64,000 nt of DNA, taken from positions 62,001 to 126,000 of the forward strand of contig VNWV01000014.1 of the NCBI GenBank assembly GCA_009801085.1. The letters are read 5' to 3'. Below the pieces are notes generated by a model. The model was given only the letters and a program-made list of their open reading frames with translations. It searched no databases and was not told the DNA's origin. Position 1 is the stretch's first letter. Every line of letters starts with the position of its first letter. The DNA is from Lasiodiplodia sp. COLG20 (Eukaryota > Ascomycota > Dothideomycetes > Botryosphaeriales > Botryosphaeriaceae). This document shows positions 1 through 11,383 of this stretch, piece by piece. Made by a program: the position numbers and the translations under genes.

Positions 1-988
1 CAGTCGACAACAGCAGTTGTTCCAGTTCCCCTTTAGACATTTTAGGACGCAGTTGAAAATAGCAGTTCACTCCGGTTCCCCTTTTAGACGTGTTCTATAT
101 CGCGTCGGTTAACAAAAATCCCGAGCGTCTAGTCTTACGTGGCGAGGACGAGTCGTGTTCCGAGAGACCAATCATATCATCAGTACGGAGAGATCCAACA
201 AAGGATTCTGAGCATTGGGCGGCTGTTTCGAAGCTTCAACCATAAGTTCTAATCACTCAAAGCTTGGAGCCTGGGGTAAATCGGTTGACCAAACACAACT
301 CCGCAGCATTGTAACTGCCGGCAGCCGTGTGCTATGAGTCATACGCCCAAATGCCTAACGATCGAAGGTGCCAGCGACTGCAGTGGAGTCGATTTTGCAA
401 CAGTGTGCGTTGTTGTTACTTTCACCGAACAGTATTATATAAGGAGGCCAGTAAAGACGGCTCATCTTGACAAACAGGCTGATTGAGATTCACGGAGAAA
501 CGATAACCTCACAACTAAAGTTTTGGTACAGCTGGAGAACCTTGCATGCAGGAGATGGCAGCCGAAATGACTGGTCGCAGATACGAAGTCCCTCAAGGGT
601 TGCCCGCAGGAGCCGGCGTACCTTCCCCCAAGGAGTAAATGATTCAGCCTCTCGGTCGGCTATTGTCAATGCGCATTAAGAGCGTGGAGCATCAGCCTTT
701 TAGATATTCAAACCCGATGCTTCTGACTAGCTGAAGGCTACCAAGCATAGGAAGTGGCTGCGCGATCGGAGGATATGCGCTCGGGAGCTCAAGTAATTGC
801 TTCTTCCTCTTCTTCTCCTTCCCCTATACTGTGGTTGTCTTACATCTATTTTTGAGTCCAAGCACACGGGAGCGACGCCGACGCGGAGTGGACGACGATC
901 AGCTTGTCGATTTACTCTGCCCATTTAAAAGTTAATTGACCTCTCTCTCGCAGCTTTTTGAAGAACCCAGGAACACTATTCACCAGCC
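1..988. other. Intergenic, left edge; short direct repeat
   Basis: No convincing gene is seen. An imperfect direct repeat of about 32 bp with a 50 bp period lies at about 11-45 and 61-96; both copies contain AGCAGTT followed by GTTCCCCTTT and AGAC. An AT-rich TATTATATAAGG box at about 433 is too far from the next start codon (989) to assign. Reading frames here have no recognisable protein features. Confidence 0.5.
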
Positions 989-2384
989 ATGGCCGACGCC
1001 GCAGTTATCGAGACATGGACTCTCTACAGCGTTGGAGTACTGATCATCCTCGCTCGAATATATTCTCGATGGCAGATGGTCGGCCCGGCAAACTTCAAAC
1101 CGGACGATTACATGATCTTTTTTACTTTGGTGAGTGCATCTCGCGAGGCTTTCAGGTTTCCAGCCTCAAACTACGCCGAAGGCAAACCAGGTTTCACGAA
1201 GACCTTTTCCTGTGCCCCCAAGTTGTCAGCTCTGACGTGCATCCGAACTTTCCATAGGCCATCTACACCGGCATGACCGTTGCGGCCGAAATCGTGGGCG
1301 AACACGGCGATTTGGGTGCCATTCCTACCGATCAGCGTTTAAGCCTGACGCAAGAGCAGGCTGATTCGCTCATCCTCGGAACCAAGTGGTTCATGGTAGG
1401 GTGGTATACATACGTTTCCCTCATCTGGTCTCTCAAGTTCAACATGCTGTTCCTATACCAACGGGTGGTCAGCGGGCTGTGGGTTGCCAAGTTCATCAAG
1501 CCGACCTTGGTGCTGGTTGTGGGCACATGGATAGGAATCCTCATTCTGGTCTCATTCGTATGCAGACCCTATGAGAGAATGTGGCAGGTGTGGCCGGACC
1601 CTGGAAGTCAGTATTACACACAGCCCTATGATGACTATTGCTGATCCAAGAGTAGGCTTCTGCAAGGCGCAAGGCGCAGCACTCCTGATACCAACTTTGA
1701 TCTGCAACCTGATCACGGATCTGTGCATTATGCTTATTCCCGCACCCGTTATCTTCCGGATCAGGACCACCATATGGCGTAGGATCGGACTGTACATCCT
1801 TTTTGGGGCTGGCGTATTCGTCATGGTAGCAGCGGTGCTACGCGTTGTCTTCGTGCTTGGAGTAAGACTCCTCCCTCTTCACTCCCAATATCTCTTTCAC
1901 GATAGCTGACTATCTGTAGCTCAAAAACGGCAAGACGGCCGCAATCTGGTCCTGTCGCGAGGATGTCGTGGCCATTTTCGTCGGACAATCAACCATGATC
2001 CGTCCCGTCTTCACCCGAAAGTTTTGGACTGGCGAGGACGACTCGACATCGAAAGGTGTCTCCAAGCGCAGTGCTAGCTCCAAAAATGGGCAGGTCTCAA
2101 TTGAACTGGCCAATCATACCATTGGGGGCGGTAGTAGGAAGCAGTCGGCATTCCGCAGCAAGAAAGATCCGTACGCCGTGACAGCGATGCTGGAGACAAT
2201 GCAGGAGAGCGATTCAACGGAGAAGATTATTGAGAGTGCAGGTGCAATCTCGGGAGGTTCAGGTGGCTCCATGGAGAGTGGTCGCCGTGGGGATGTCGAA
2301 AGTGGAGGACACCGGGGAGATTCCGAAGCGAGCAGGCACGGGGAATTCCTTCAGCCAGGTCATCAACATGCGGGAAGATTTTGA
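989..2384 (+). CDS. Rhodopsin-fold (PTH11-like) integral membrane protein
   Basis: Likely exons 989-1129, 1258-1606, 1656-1861, 1920-2384 (386 aa). All junctions are GT-AG and keep phase. The protein starts with a hydrophobic helix, has the loop motif KPDDY at about residues 37-41 that is typical of the fungal rhodopsin domain, then further hydrophobic segments separated by short loops. The last ~120 residues form a soluble, Ser/Gly-rich cytoplasmic tail. The family is abundant in filamentous ascomycetes as seven-helix membrane proteins, some proposed as receptors; no ligand can be inferred. The second exon junction yields ...DPGSFCK, which is slightly unusual, so that 49 nt intron is the least certain. 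It is convergent with the next gene, with 123 bp between stop codons. Confidence 0.85.
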
Positions 2385-2507
2385 GTCGTGGCTATGTCTA
2401 GCAGCAGGAAATCATATTAATTCTCCATGAACTGTTACGGTTCTACATACGCCAGCCTTAATTAAACAAATCGCATAGTAATTTTATTTCAGCTATCTAC
2501 CCGTCTT

Positions 2508-3407
2508 TTATAGACCTACTGCCTGATTGCTGGTTTGTTTGCCTGGGATCTGCTGGAAGTTTGCCTGCTGCTCAGCTTGATTTTCCGCTGCCTTCGCCGT
2601 CAACATACGACCACCGTCCCATCTGTGAAATGTATCCACGTGGATGCCTAGCGAATCCAGCATCCTTCCCACACTCTGATCCACGATATCCTGGATTGAC
2701 TTTGGCCTGGTGTAAAATGCCGGTACGGGCGGGAAGATGACTGCTCCGGCCCGTTGCAGAAACGCCATATTGTCTAGGTGCACCGCGCTGAGTGGTGTCT
2801 CCCTCACCGCCATTACAAGCTTGCGCCCCTCTTTTAGACACACGTCTGCTGACCGCGATATCAAGTCATCGCAATAGCCAGCTCGGACTGCTGCCAGCGT
2901 CTTCATCGAACAAGGCACGACGATCATGCCGTCGTGGAGAAAGCTGCCAGACGAGGGTGGCGCGGTCATGTCCCTGACCGCATATGCCCGTGTTGCCAGT
3001 GACTGGACGTATTCGATGGGGACGTCCGTCTCGTACCGCATTGTGGCGATGCTCCATTTGCTGAAGATGAGGTGGGTCTCGACGTCCAGGGCGCGGAGGA
3101 TCTCGAGCAGACGGATGAGAAGCAGAGCACCAGATGCTCCCGTTGCACCGACGATGAGTCGACGTTTGCGTTGGACGACATTCGGTAGCTTCGCCGCTTC
3201 CCCGGCGTTCTTCAGGTGGATGGCGCGCCGACGCGAGGCAGAAAGGACGCTCGAAGCCACAAAGTGATGGCCATCTCTTATGAAAATGGTAAAAGGAGGT
3301 GAATTTGTCAAAGAACGAGACACTGCTCGAAACCCAAATGGCATGTACATGTCGCCGACTTGGTAGTGGAATTCTTGATGTGGCTGTAGGCATCCATAGA
3401 CTTCCAT
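2508..3407 (-). CDS. UbiX/Pad1-type flavin prenyltransferase
   Basis: Single-exon 299 aa protein. The family makes prenylated FMN, the cofactor of UbiD/Fdc1-type decarboxylases; in yeasts and moulds Pad1 together with Fdc1 decarboxylates phenylacrylic (cinnamic) acids. The core begins at about residue 82 with the glycine-rich FMN motif GATGASG. Further on are PCSMKTLAAVRAG, a run RETPLS and VPAFYTRP, all hallmarks of the family. The ~80 residue N-terminal extension is rich in Ser and Arg and would fit a mitochondrial presequence; internal Met codons at 3350 and 3344 are alternative starts. No Fdc1/UbiD partner is visible in the window. The gene is divergent from the hydrolase at 4114 with about 700 bp between them. 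Confidence 0.88.
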   Translation of the reverse strand: MEVYGCLQPHQEFHYQVGDMYMPFGFRAVSRSLTNSPPFTIFIRDGHHFVASSVLSASRRRAIHLKNAGEAAKLPNVVQRKRRLIVGATGASGALLLIRLLEILRALDVETHLIFSKWSIATMRYETDVPIEYVQSLATRAYAVRDMTAPPSSGSFLHDGMIVVPCSMKTLAAVRAGYCDDLISRSADVCLKEGRKLVMAVRETPLSAVHLDNMAFLQRAGAVIFPPVPAFYTRPKSIQDIVDQSVGRMLDSLGIHVDTFHRWDGGRMLTAKAAENQAEQQANFQQIPGKQTSNQAVGL

Positions 3408-4113
3408 GTCCGCTCTCTATCTCTCTTATACTCAAGTCGTCTCTCTATACAACGCAACGAAACGCCCAAGACTCATGGATCCAACATCCCGGTTCCGGAC
3501 CTTTGTTTCGGGCAAATATGGTGGGTTTGTGGGGTAGAATGCGGTCTTTTCCTCCCAAGTAAAGCCGATGGAAGTCAAACTCGCGGAGAATTAATTCTGA
3601 TCGTCAGTGAGTCTACAAGGTCAATGCTTAACAGGTGCGTTTGCTTTCTTCACTGGTTTCTTCCCCTTTAAGAAAGCTCTAGTACTTCTGTCTCGCACAA
3701 AACTTGAAACACATCCCTACTATTATAACTACTTCATTCCATCTCTCTCTCATCTCTACCCGTTAGTCTTCTTTGCAAGTCGTAGAGAACTGTCTATTTT
3801 TAGGGGAAAGCTTCCTTTCGTCTGACAACACACAGGGGCTCTTGAACGTTCGATGCATGGGCCCTAACGACTCGAACATGCGGTGTGTTCTCTGAAGTCG
3901 GCAGCTTTGGTACCGAATACGAAGACCCGCGCGGGGCGCAATTGCTGCTGATAAGTCGTGTTAGTGCAGATCTCTTCGCGTAGTCCGTGCAAGGCCAATA
4001 CCAAAGCTTAATTGGCTGGACACCGCCCTGCTGCGAAAACCCCGCTACAGTAGATAACCGTGGGGGTGTTCCTTTCCGCAAGACTGCACGCCAGTTTCAA
4101 CGTTCCGCGCACC
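3408..4113. other. Divergent intergenic region
   Basis: This is the shared upstream region of the flavin prenyltransferase and the epoxide-hydrolase-like gene. It contains pyrimidine-rich stretches (about 3660-3760) but no coding signal or cluster-type TCGG-NNN-CCGA motif. Confidence 0.5.
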
Positions 4114-5109
4114 ATGGACAGTCTCACGCGCAAGAGCTTCACCTCCTCCCGCTCGCTTACCTACACCTACTTTGACTCTGGCGCCGCCGCTAATGACAAG
4201 CCGGCGCTACTCCTCTTGCACGGCTTTCCCGATGGCGCGAAGCTGTGGTTCAAGGTGATCCCGCACCTCCTCCCTCTCGGGCGGCGCATCATCGCTCCCG
4301 ACCTCCTCGGCTACGGTGGCTCCTCCAACCCCACCGATGCCGCGCTGTTCAACTCCAAAGCCATGACGACCGATCTCGCGGAGCTGCTTGCAGCAGAGAA
4401 AGTGGAAAAGGTCGTCGTGATCGGACACGATTGGGGCTCGGTGCTGGCGACGCGCATGTGGCTGTGGCAGCCGCAGCTCTGCGCGGGCGTGGCCATGCTC
4501 AACGTGCACTACATCCCACCGGGCCCCTTCGACCTCGCTGCCCTCAACGAGCTGTTCGAAACAGCAACCGGCCTGCCGCGGTACGCGTACTGGGACTTCT
4601 TCGCCAACCACGATGACGCGCCGAGCGTCATTGAGAAGAATCTCGAGACGTTCTGGACGGTGCTGCACGGCGAGAAGGACCACTTGATGGGCGAGCATTG
4701 GTGCCAGCATGGCGCTATGCGGCGTTTCGTTGAAGCCGACGAGCGTCTGCCATTACGCGAGTATGCGAGGGAAGAGAGCGAGGGGAAGGTGAAGGAGGAG
4801 TGGTTTGCGTTTGTGAAGGAGAAAGGCATCGCAAGCTCGCTGTGCTGGTACAAGGCGCTGGCGCATGGCCATCATTGGAACGTGGAAAAGGAACTGCCCC
4901 AGGAGCGGCTGCCTATCAAGGTGCCGAGCTTTTTCCTCGGGTGTACTGGCGATGATGTCTGCCTGCCAGCGCTTATTGACCAGAACAAGGAGGCGGGCTT
5001 GGTGCCGGACTTGACAGTGCAGGTCATCGATAGCGCGCATTGGTCTCCGTATGAGAAGCCGGCTGAGATTGGAAAAGGGCTGAACGAGTGGATATTGGCG
5101 AAGTGCTGA
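4114..5109 (+). CDS. Alpha/beta hydrolase, epoxide-hydrolase-like
   Basis: Intronless 331 aa protein. The start at 4114 is preferred over an in-frame ATG at 4060 because it has a CACC-ATG-G context and gives the usual family N-terminus. It has HGFPD (oxyanion hole region), GHDWGS with the nucleophilic Asp expected of epoxide hydrolases, a cap region with WYKA that may carry a ring-opening Tyr, GDDVC for the acid, and SAHW for the catalytic His near the C-terminus. The Asp nucleophile in place of Ser separates it from esterases; haloalkane dehalogenases share the feature, so the substrate is open. Third-position GC is high. Confidence 0.85.
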   Translation: MDSLTRKSFTSSRSLTYTYFDSGAAANDKPALLLLHGFPDGAKLWFKVIPHLLPLGRRIIAPDLLGYGGSSNPTDAALFNSKAMTTDLAELLAAEKVEKVVVIGHDWGSVLATRMWLWQPQLCAGVAMLNVHYIPPGPFDLAALNELFETATGLPRYAYWDFFANHDDAPSVIEKNLETFWTVLHGEKDHLMGEHWCQHGAMRRFVEADERLPLREYAREESEGKVKEEWFAFVKEKGIASSLCWYKALAHGHHWNVEKELPQERLPIKVPSFFLGCTGDDVCLPALIDQNKEAGLVPDLTVQVIDSAHWSPYEKPAEIGKGLNEWILAKC

Positions 5110-7507
5110 AGCACATATAATGTACGAAATGCTCTCTCACATCTATATAATAGTATCTATTCAGCGTTGCGAGAACAGATTCAGTGCGGTGCATGTCACG
5201 AGCGAAAGATTGTCGAATTTTCAGAGGTAAATACGCGGGGCGATGGATAGCAGGCTTATCGCGGGTTCTCTTTCCAAATCGCAGTTTCACATCGCAGAGA
5301 ATTCCATGGGCAGCAGATACGGTATATACTCCCGAAACTCGCCCACTTGGCGGCAGGGGCGGTACCGCCCAGGTAACCCCTGTCACCAAGTGAGCGAGTT
5401 TCGCGAGTGTATACGGTATACGGCCCCACTCAATTAACAACTATGGCAGCCGTTGAATGTCTTGGCGTGCCATGACTTGACTTCTCCCTCGTCATGCAAG
5501 TCGGTGTATCATTTGGCCACCACCTTGCCCCTGCTGCCAAACATGACTCCTCTACAACAAGCCACTTCCTTCGCGTGTTCCCACTAATTTCCACTCTCCA
5601 ATTCGCCGGCCCTGGGCTAAAACTCTGTGACAAGGTGTGGTGGGGGCGACCAGGTTGTAGACGCCGCGGCAAACTTCTTTGCTTCCAGTACCTTGGTACT
5701 GCGAGAAAACGGCGTTGCCAAGGTTCCTTGCGCCAGATCCGAATTTCTTCGGTAGGTGGTTTCCCATTCGCTTCTTTGCCGGACGGAGGACCTGGCCATC
5801 CTCTCGCTCGTTGTGCTTTTTTTTCGGCGCTTCCCTGCCCCTGAGATTGAGGTTGCGTCAGGCAAGCTGATTCATGTCCGCGGCTCCGGCTGTTGTGCCG
5901 CCGCCCGTTGCCAAGACTGCGTCCGGTAGAACCGGTGACATGCTATTGGGTGTCCGCGCTCGAGAATTCGGGGCGATCCGTAGATCCAACTGAGTTTGGA
6001 CCTCTTCTGAGTCGCTCAGGATTTACATATGCAGGGTCTTGCGGTCAGGTCAACGCACTTGATTCATTGTGTAGTGCAGTGTGTAGAAGAGGTTTGACGA
6101 GAGCTGGGACATAGACTCGGGATTGACAACATTAAAAGTAACAGCTCTTCTGCCCTGCGCCAGAATAACTGATATTCTCAACATATCACTAGAGATCCTT
6201 GCTGCGAGCTTAGTCTCGGAAGTAAAATGCAGAGGTGATAGCGGAGTGGTCTACCAGTAACTACATGCCGCGACCCTGGTCGATCTTATTGTCAATCGAT
6301 TACATCGCAATTAAATTTATCTGCATCCCACAGCACGAGAAATGCAGGACAATGCGACGCTTTTCAGGCTTATCAGACTCCAAGCAAAAGCACTATTGTC
6401 TGCGGCAGCGGAGTTTACAACGGTGCTCACGTCATCGAACGTACGGCATCCACCACGAATATACCCCCAGTCAAAGACGAAACACCGCAATTCAGGGAAA
6501 TTGACCCTCATCTCATATTATATCGTCTTAAATTGACGCTTTGCTGCATTGTTCTATGACAATTAAGCAGTACGATCCGCAGCAGCGTCTGAGTTCAGTG
6601 TTGTGCGAGCCCAGAAATATGCTCTGATTGCATGTTGGGACAGATGGGTGCAAGTCCGGGCTTAATGACAGCCCTCATAAATTCACCTCGGATGGCAGGG
6701 AACATACAAGCGTTAGACGCCGGCTATTCCCATAGACTTCGTGTTTTTTCAAGGAGGAACAAGCAAGAGTTAGTTGGTAACGTGGGTGGAGAACCTGCTG
6801 CGAGGCGTGCGAAAAGCTAGAGTTGCACACCCAGTTTCTTGCTGTACCATGTTGTCTCAGACATTCAAATGTAAGTTCATAAAACGCGACACAAACTGTG
6901 TATTGATGACTACGGAGCAAGCATCCTTTCCCTCTTGTAGACCGAATTTGGATCGGCTGTGAACATCCGCCACATGTGGGGCAGAGAAGGACAGTAACCA
7001 CCAAATGAATCAGCCAGAAATTGTCTAATTCATCCCGGCAAGTAGAAAGCCTCTCAAAAGAGATTCTCGAACTTGCAGACACGGTAGTTCAAACACCCAT
7101 TGAGGTCTTTAAATGAATTGATATACAGGATATGATAGAAATTGTACCTCAAAAGACGCACTTGTATTCTAGATCTTCCCTTGTTTCCACTTGGACCTGG
7201 TATCATCCATAGTATGTGGCACGAGGGCCGAAGAGCGCATCGGAATTCTAATAGTGATATGGTAGTATTCAGTGGGTTGCCTGGAGAGAAGGGTCTGGAA
7301 GGGCGACAGTCAATCCATCCACGCAGGAGAGAGGCAAAGTGACATTGCTCTGCGTATCCGCATCGTGGAATTACACAGTCCCCGAGCCGGCCCGAGACTC
7401 TCGTGTACGAAGATTAACATAGGAACCTCGGATTGGCTGGCAAATGTGTTTGTGCAAGGGTTTGAAGTGGCTGGACCGTTTGCGGAACGGATGCCGAGGT
7501 AGATGTT
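5110..7507. other. Intergenic region with foldback element
   Basis: About 2.4 kb without a gene that I can support. The clearest structure is the long imperfect inverted repeat at 5321-5415. Several short reading frames are present but none shows domain signal. Confidence 0.5.
5321..5415. repeat. Foldback (MITE-like) inverted repeat
   Basis: Arms 5321-5350 and 5386-5415 are inverted copies, matching at about 26 of 30 positions (both contain CGAAACTCG and CACTTGG or its complement). The centre holds the perfect palindrome GGGCGGTACCGCCC. GTATA-type sequence at both ends could be part of the element or a target duplication. Confidence 0.6.
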
Positions 7508-10500
7508 TTACACCCGCCGTTTCTTCTTCTGTGAGCCTGTATATTCGGACTTTTGTTCCAAGACCTCTCTGAGCTGGGGATCATCTTTCTTTTTGTCTAC
7601 ATGGTGTATGCGGACGTGTCTAAACTGTTAGTATATACATTTCAATATGTAATTGGGCACATGTACCTTTGGAGTGCGTCCGGTCTTGGATACTTGTGGT
7701 CTCTTTCCGGGCAGAAGGGACACGCGTAGTCGGGCGCAGTATCATCATGAATCCGATTGTGACGGAGCATCTCATTCTTTCTTTTAAACCCTCTTCCACC
7801 TTCTCCACGCGAGCAACCTGGAACGGGACAAAAGTGTGGCCTGGCCTGGCTGTGCACATTCTCATGGGATCTGAATTATACGTATTAATTGACAGATGTA
7901 TCAGTAAAAGTTGCAATTACCTACTTTAGAAGAAATTGCGTCTGGAACGGAGCTGCATTGCAACCTGGATAAAGGCATTTGAAGCCAGTAGAGCCGGCCC
8001 ATTGCTGCGACTTTATGAACTCCTGTACTTTTTTCCCCCGGAAAGTGGTAGATGTGTCGATGCCATTTCTCTCCGCATGGTACTTTTGACTGTGCTTTCG
8101 AAGCCCTGCAGCAGTGGAAAATGGAATTCTGCTGTAAGAACAAGAAGGATCGTCACAGAAGAAATGTTGAGAATGACTTAACTCGTGGGTTTCACAATCA
8201 GTGGCGGTGGGAAATCCATCGGTCGAGTGTATGCAGCCCTGAAAGCGGCATACAAAAGCATACTGACCGTAACAGTCTCGAAATTTCGCTAGTTGTCTGT
8301 CATCAAGTCCAGTGATGTGGCTCAATTTCAGGGCCTTGTGCAAAAGCCGACAATACTCTAAGAGAAGCTTCGAGAAAGATGTGGGGTCGGATTGCGGATC
8401 GAAATCTGATAAGACATTGTATCGATTAGAGAATTGTCATGGCTTAGCGTATTCGGAGATCATCACATAATTTACTTACCGGTAGAGGCACTGAGCTGTG
8501 CTTCGCGCTTCTTTTCTCGGAAGACAAGAATTTTGCCAACGAAATTGTGGATATCCGGGTGTGCACGTAGCCTCCACAATGGAGGAAGTCCATCTCCCTC
8601 TACGCCATCATAGAACGTGGGCTCTATTTCATCGTCTTCTGGGGGCGTGAAGGAATCATGGGTGTCACAAAGGGTGATGACCATACCCAGGACAGAATCA
8701 GATATGTCTGAGTCCAACGTCGGACAAAGGCCAATGTACGCCAGGAAATGTGACACCCAAAATTCGTTAGCATAAAGATGGAGGCTGTGGTGCTCCTGTG
8801 CAATTCTGAGAGTCTTTGCATCTTCTTGAACATTGGCATCGATGAGGGTGAAGCTCGAGCAAAGGTACGTTATCAGAGCCATCGAGATGCTTCTCTCAGC
8901 GCTGAGAGCGCTCATGAAAGGTCCACTTGCCGTGTCCAGCATGAATCTGGCCATTTTCCGTTAGCTTTATTTTTCAAACGCTGATGGAAAGTCGTACTCC
9001 TTAACGGTGAAGTGCGTAAATATTATGGTATCACGCGGTCCACGCTCTATCAAGGGCCTGCATAGATCCAACATCGCCTCTGATGCGATTGTGTCATTAG
9101 CAATCTTCATTGTCTGTTGACCTAACCCCACACCGGATCGAAATTCGTGAGGTTTCAGTGGTCGTTTCGCGAATGCGATCCATTCGAGTATCTGTTTGGC
9201 GATTATTCGCTGCCGGGGATGGAGGCGTTTGTCGATGGTTTCCAAAACTCTTCCATATCTGCCCAAATTTTAGGATGAGATATGATTGACCAGAGGCATA
9301 GAACCTACGCTCTTTCGAGACCGTCTGGAAGCGTCTTAGTAGTATTGAGAAGGTCCGAAACGTTGTAACATGCTTCCAGAGTCGATATAACAAGCCTCAC
9401 CCACAAAAACATTCCTTGAAGAGATTTAGCAATGCTCCTACATAATTATTGGCTGACGAGTATCTTACCATTTGATTTTTCGACCAGATGATTTTCGATA
9501 CTCTCTAAAACATCATCTCCCACTTCGATATCTGCTAAGGATTTCCGAAGATCGTCAAGTTGGGAGCGGACAAACGGTCGAACCGCACCCTTAAAGGCTT
9601 GAACTTCATCTGACATCGATAACACTGCTTTTTGAGATAGGAACTTTGAGATTGAGGGTATATCGCGGCTTGAAATAAGGAATTTGCAGACAGATCCAGC
9701 GCTGAGTGAGTTGGACACAAATGCGAGCAAGTCAGACAAAACTTCTCGTTGATCTTGTATCTCAATTTCGTCCAGTCCATCAATGACGATACGGACGCAG
9801 GAAAAGCCCTTGAGTAGCGTGGGTATGACCTTCCTCAACTGAGATGCTGTTGCTAGGTACCCGGGAGAGATGCATTCGTCCAAGATGTGAAGAACCAGGT
9901 CATGCCCATGCTTCGATTGTATCATCTGCGATACCAATGATCTGAGGATGTTGCCAGCTTCGTTTGACCCACTGTTGAAATGATTGCACAGGTAGAAAAG
10001 AGTAGTGCAGTGCTGATCCTTCTGTAGCTCCTGTATTGCCTTGGAGCATATGACACTTTTTCCCGCTCCAGGCTTTCCTTTGAGCCAAAGAATGGGCTGA
10101 TTGGTCGTGTTTTGCATCCAGGTCTTCATCTTCGGATCCTGCGTTACCCACTGCGTTGAACCAGGGTGACAATGACCGGCTATTCTATCCAGTTCGTCGT
10201 ATAGCGAAACCATGTTTGTATCGAGCCAAGCTTGAACGGCTTGCATTTGAGAGGCCTTCCGATGCTTTTCACTCTCCGATATCTCCTTTGCTGCCCTGGA
10301 TCTCATTTCTGCTCCTTGTGAGATGTTAAGAGCATTGGCCTCCCTGTCGACAAGATCACTGTGGAATACAAGGTCCTCAAGTATTCCGGAGAATCTGCGA
10401 TTGAACTGCGCCCAGGTTGACTTGAAGAAAAAGGACCATCCTGTTGCAGGATTGGTAAGATCGATATTCGTAGGCGGAAATTCAAAGTGCACTTACCTCG

Positions 10501-11085
10501 TCTACGAAAGAATTTGTATGAACGTCGATGGAATTCGAGAATGTCAGAATATACCATGGCGAGGACTTGCTGAAAGTCAGGGCTTGCTTTGAAGGTGTTG
10601 CTCAGTCGGTCGAAACGTGGTAGATTTTCAGCTATTCGAGAATACGCCCCAATGAGCTTGTCGAAACATGATAGAAAGTCTGAGGCGAGCTGTATATATT
10701 TAGCACACGATTGGGTATGATGCTTGCTACTACTTACCGTTAACATGAGCTTGATTGGTGCCTAACAGCTGGTTAGAATTTTGGTCTACTAAATACCTCA
10801 GGCTACACTCACCCACACAAAAGGCATGTACGGTGTTCCATTGCAAAGGACTTCGATGACTTTTGAGTATCGTTCAAGTCCCTCAAAAAGTGGCTGAAGC
10901 CGTCGCATGTTGCGGAGGCAGCCTCGGTTCCCCAGGTCTTGCTCAATCTGACGCGCGGCTTCCTTTACATCCTTCAAAGTCGTTGATTGAAACTCTCGTC
11001 TGTCTTCAAAGCTCACACTTTGTTCGAAGCGCTCAAAAGCCTTCTCAAAGACCAATCGCGCTTGAGGAGATGCATTCGATCCCAT
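7508..11085 (-). CDS. NLR-like STAND protein: DUF7708 - NACHT - C2H2 zinc fingers
   Basis: Ten phase-consistent exons: 11085-10813, 10761-10738, 10689-10497, 10440-9469, 9414-9309, 9258-8998, 8946-8480, 8405-7925, 7870-7667, 7619-7508 (1030 aa). Residues 1-165 match the DUF7708 pattern (PFVWAPIKLML, SRIAENLPRF). A NACHT-type NTPase follows, with Walker A GKPGAGKS near 286 and Walker B RIVIDGLDEIE; then a winged-helix region with HFTVKEF. The C-terminal ~230 residues carry several Cys2His2 fingers (CRFQGC, CLYPGC, CPVPGC, CPFC) and a basic tail KKKRR. Fungal NLRs are linked to non-self recognition and regulated cell death; the usual C-terminus is ankyrin, TPR or WD40, here replaced by zinc fingers. 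Exon 2 is a 24 nt microexon. The gene appears intact. Confidence 0.87.
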
Positions 11086-11383
11086 GACCCGTAAGAATAC
11101 CTTTGGCCTCTGGCGCGAGATGGAAGGTTAATGACTAGTAAGGTAGAAGGTCATATGTGTAGGGATAGAAGCACTCACTTGAAATCGCCTGTTATTGTGC
11201 AGAAGGTGATGCCAGGCAGACACGAGGCTGACGGCGAGGCTCCCGTGCGGGGTTAGCAGCCGACCAGTAAGACCTGCAGGCAGAACTTGTGACGTGTTGC
11301 CCCGGTCGGACCCACACACACATGAGGCTGTGCAAGGCACAAACTTTCAGCTCCCGCCGTCGCAAGAACCAACACACTTCGTG
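11086..11383. promoter_or_regulatory. Head-to-head promoter region, NLR and SNF2 genes
   Basis: 298 bp separate the start codons of the divergent NLR and SNF2-like genes, so both promoters must overlap here unless the SNF2 gene uses the upstream in-frame ATG at 11294. No specific site was recognised. Confidence 0.5.

Noticed and set aside
467..679. 70-codon frame near the left edge downstream of a TATA-like box
   Set aside because: No domain or compositional sign of coding, and chance frames of this size are common here.
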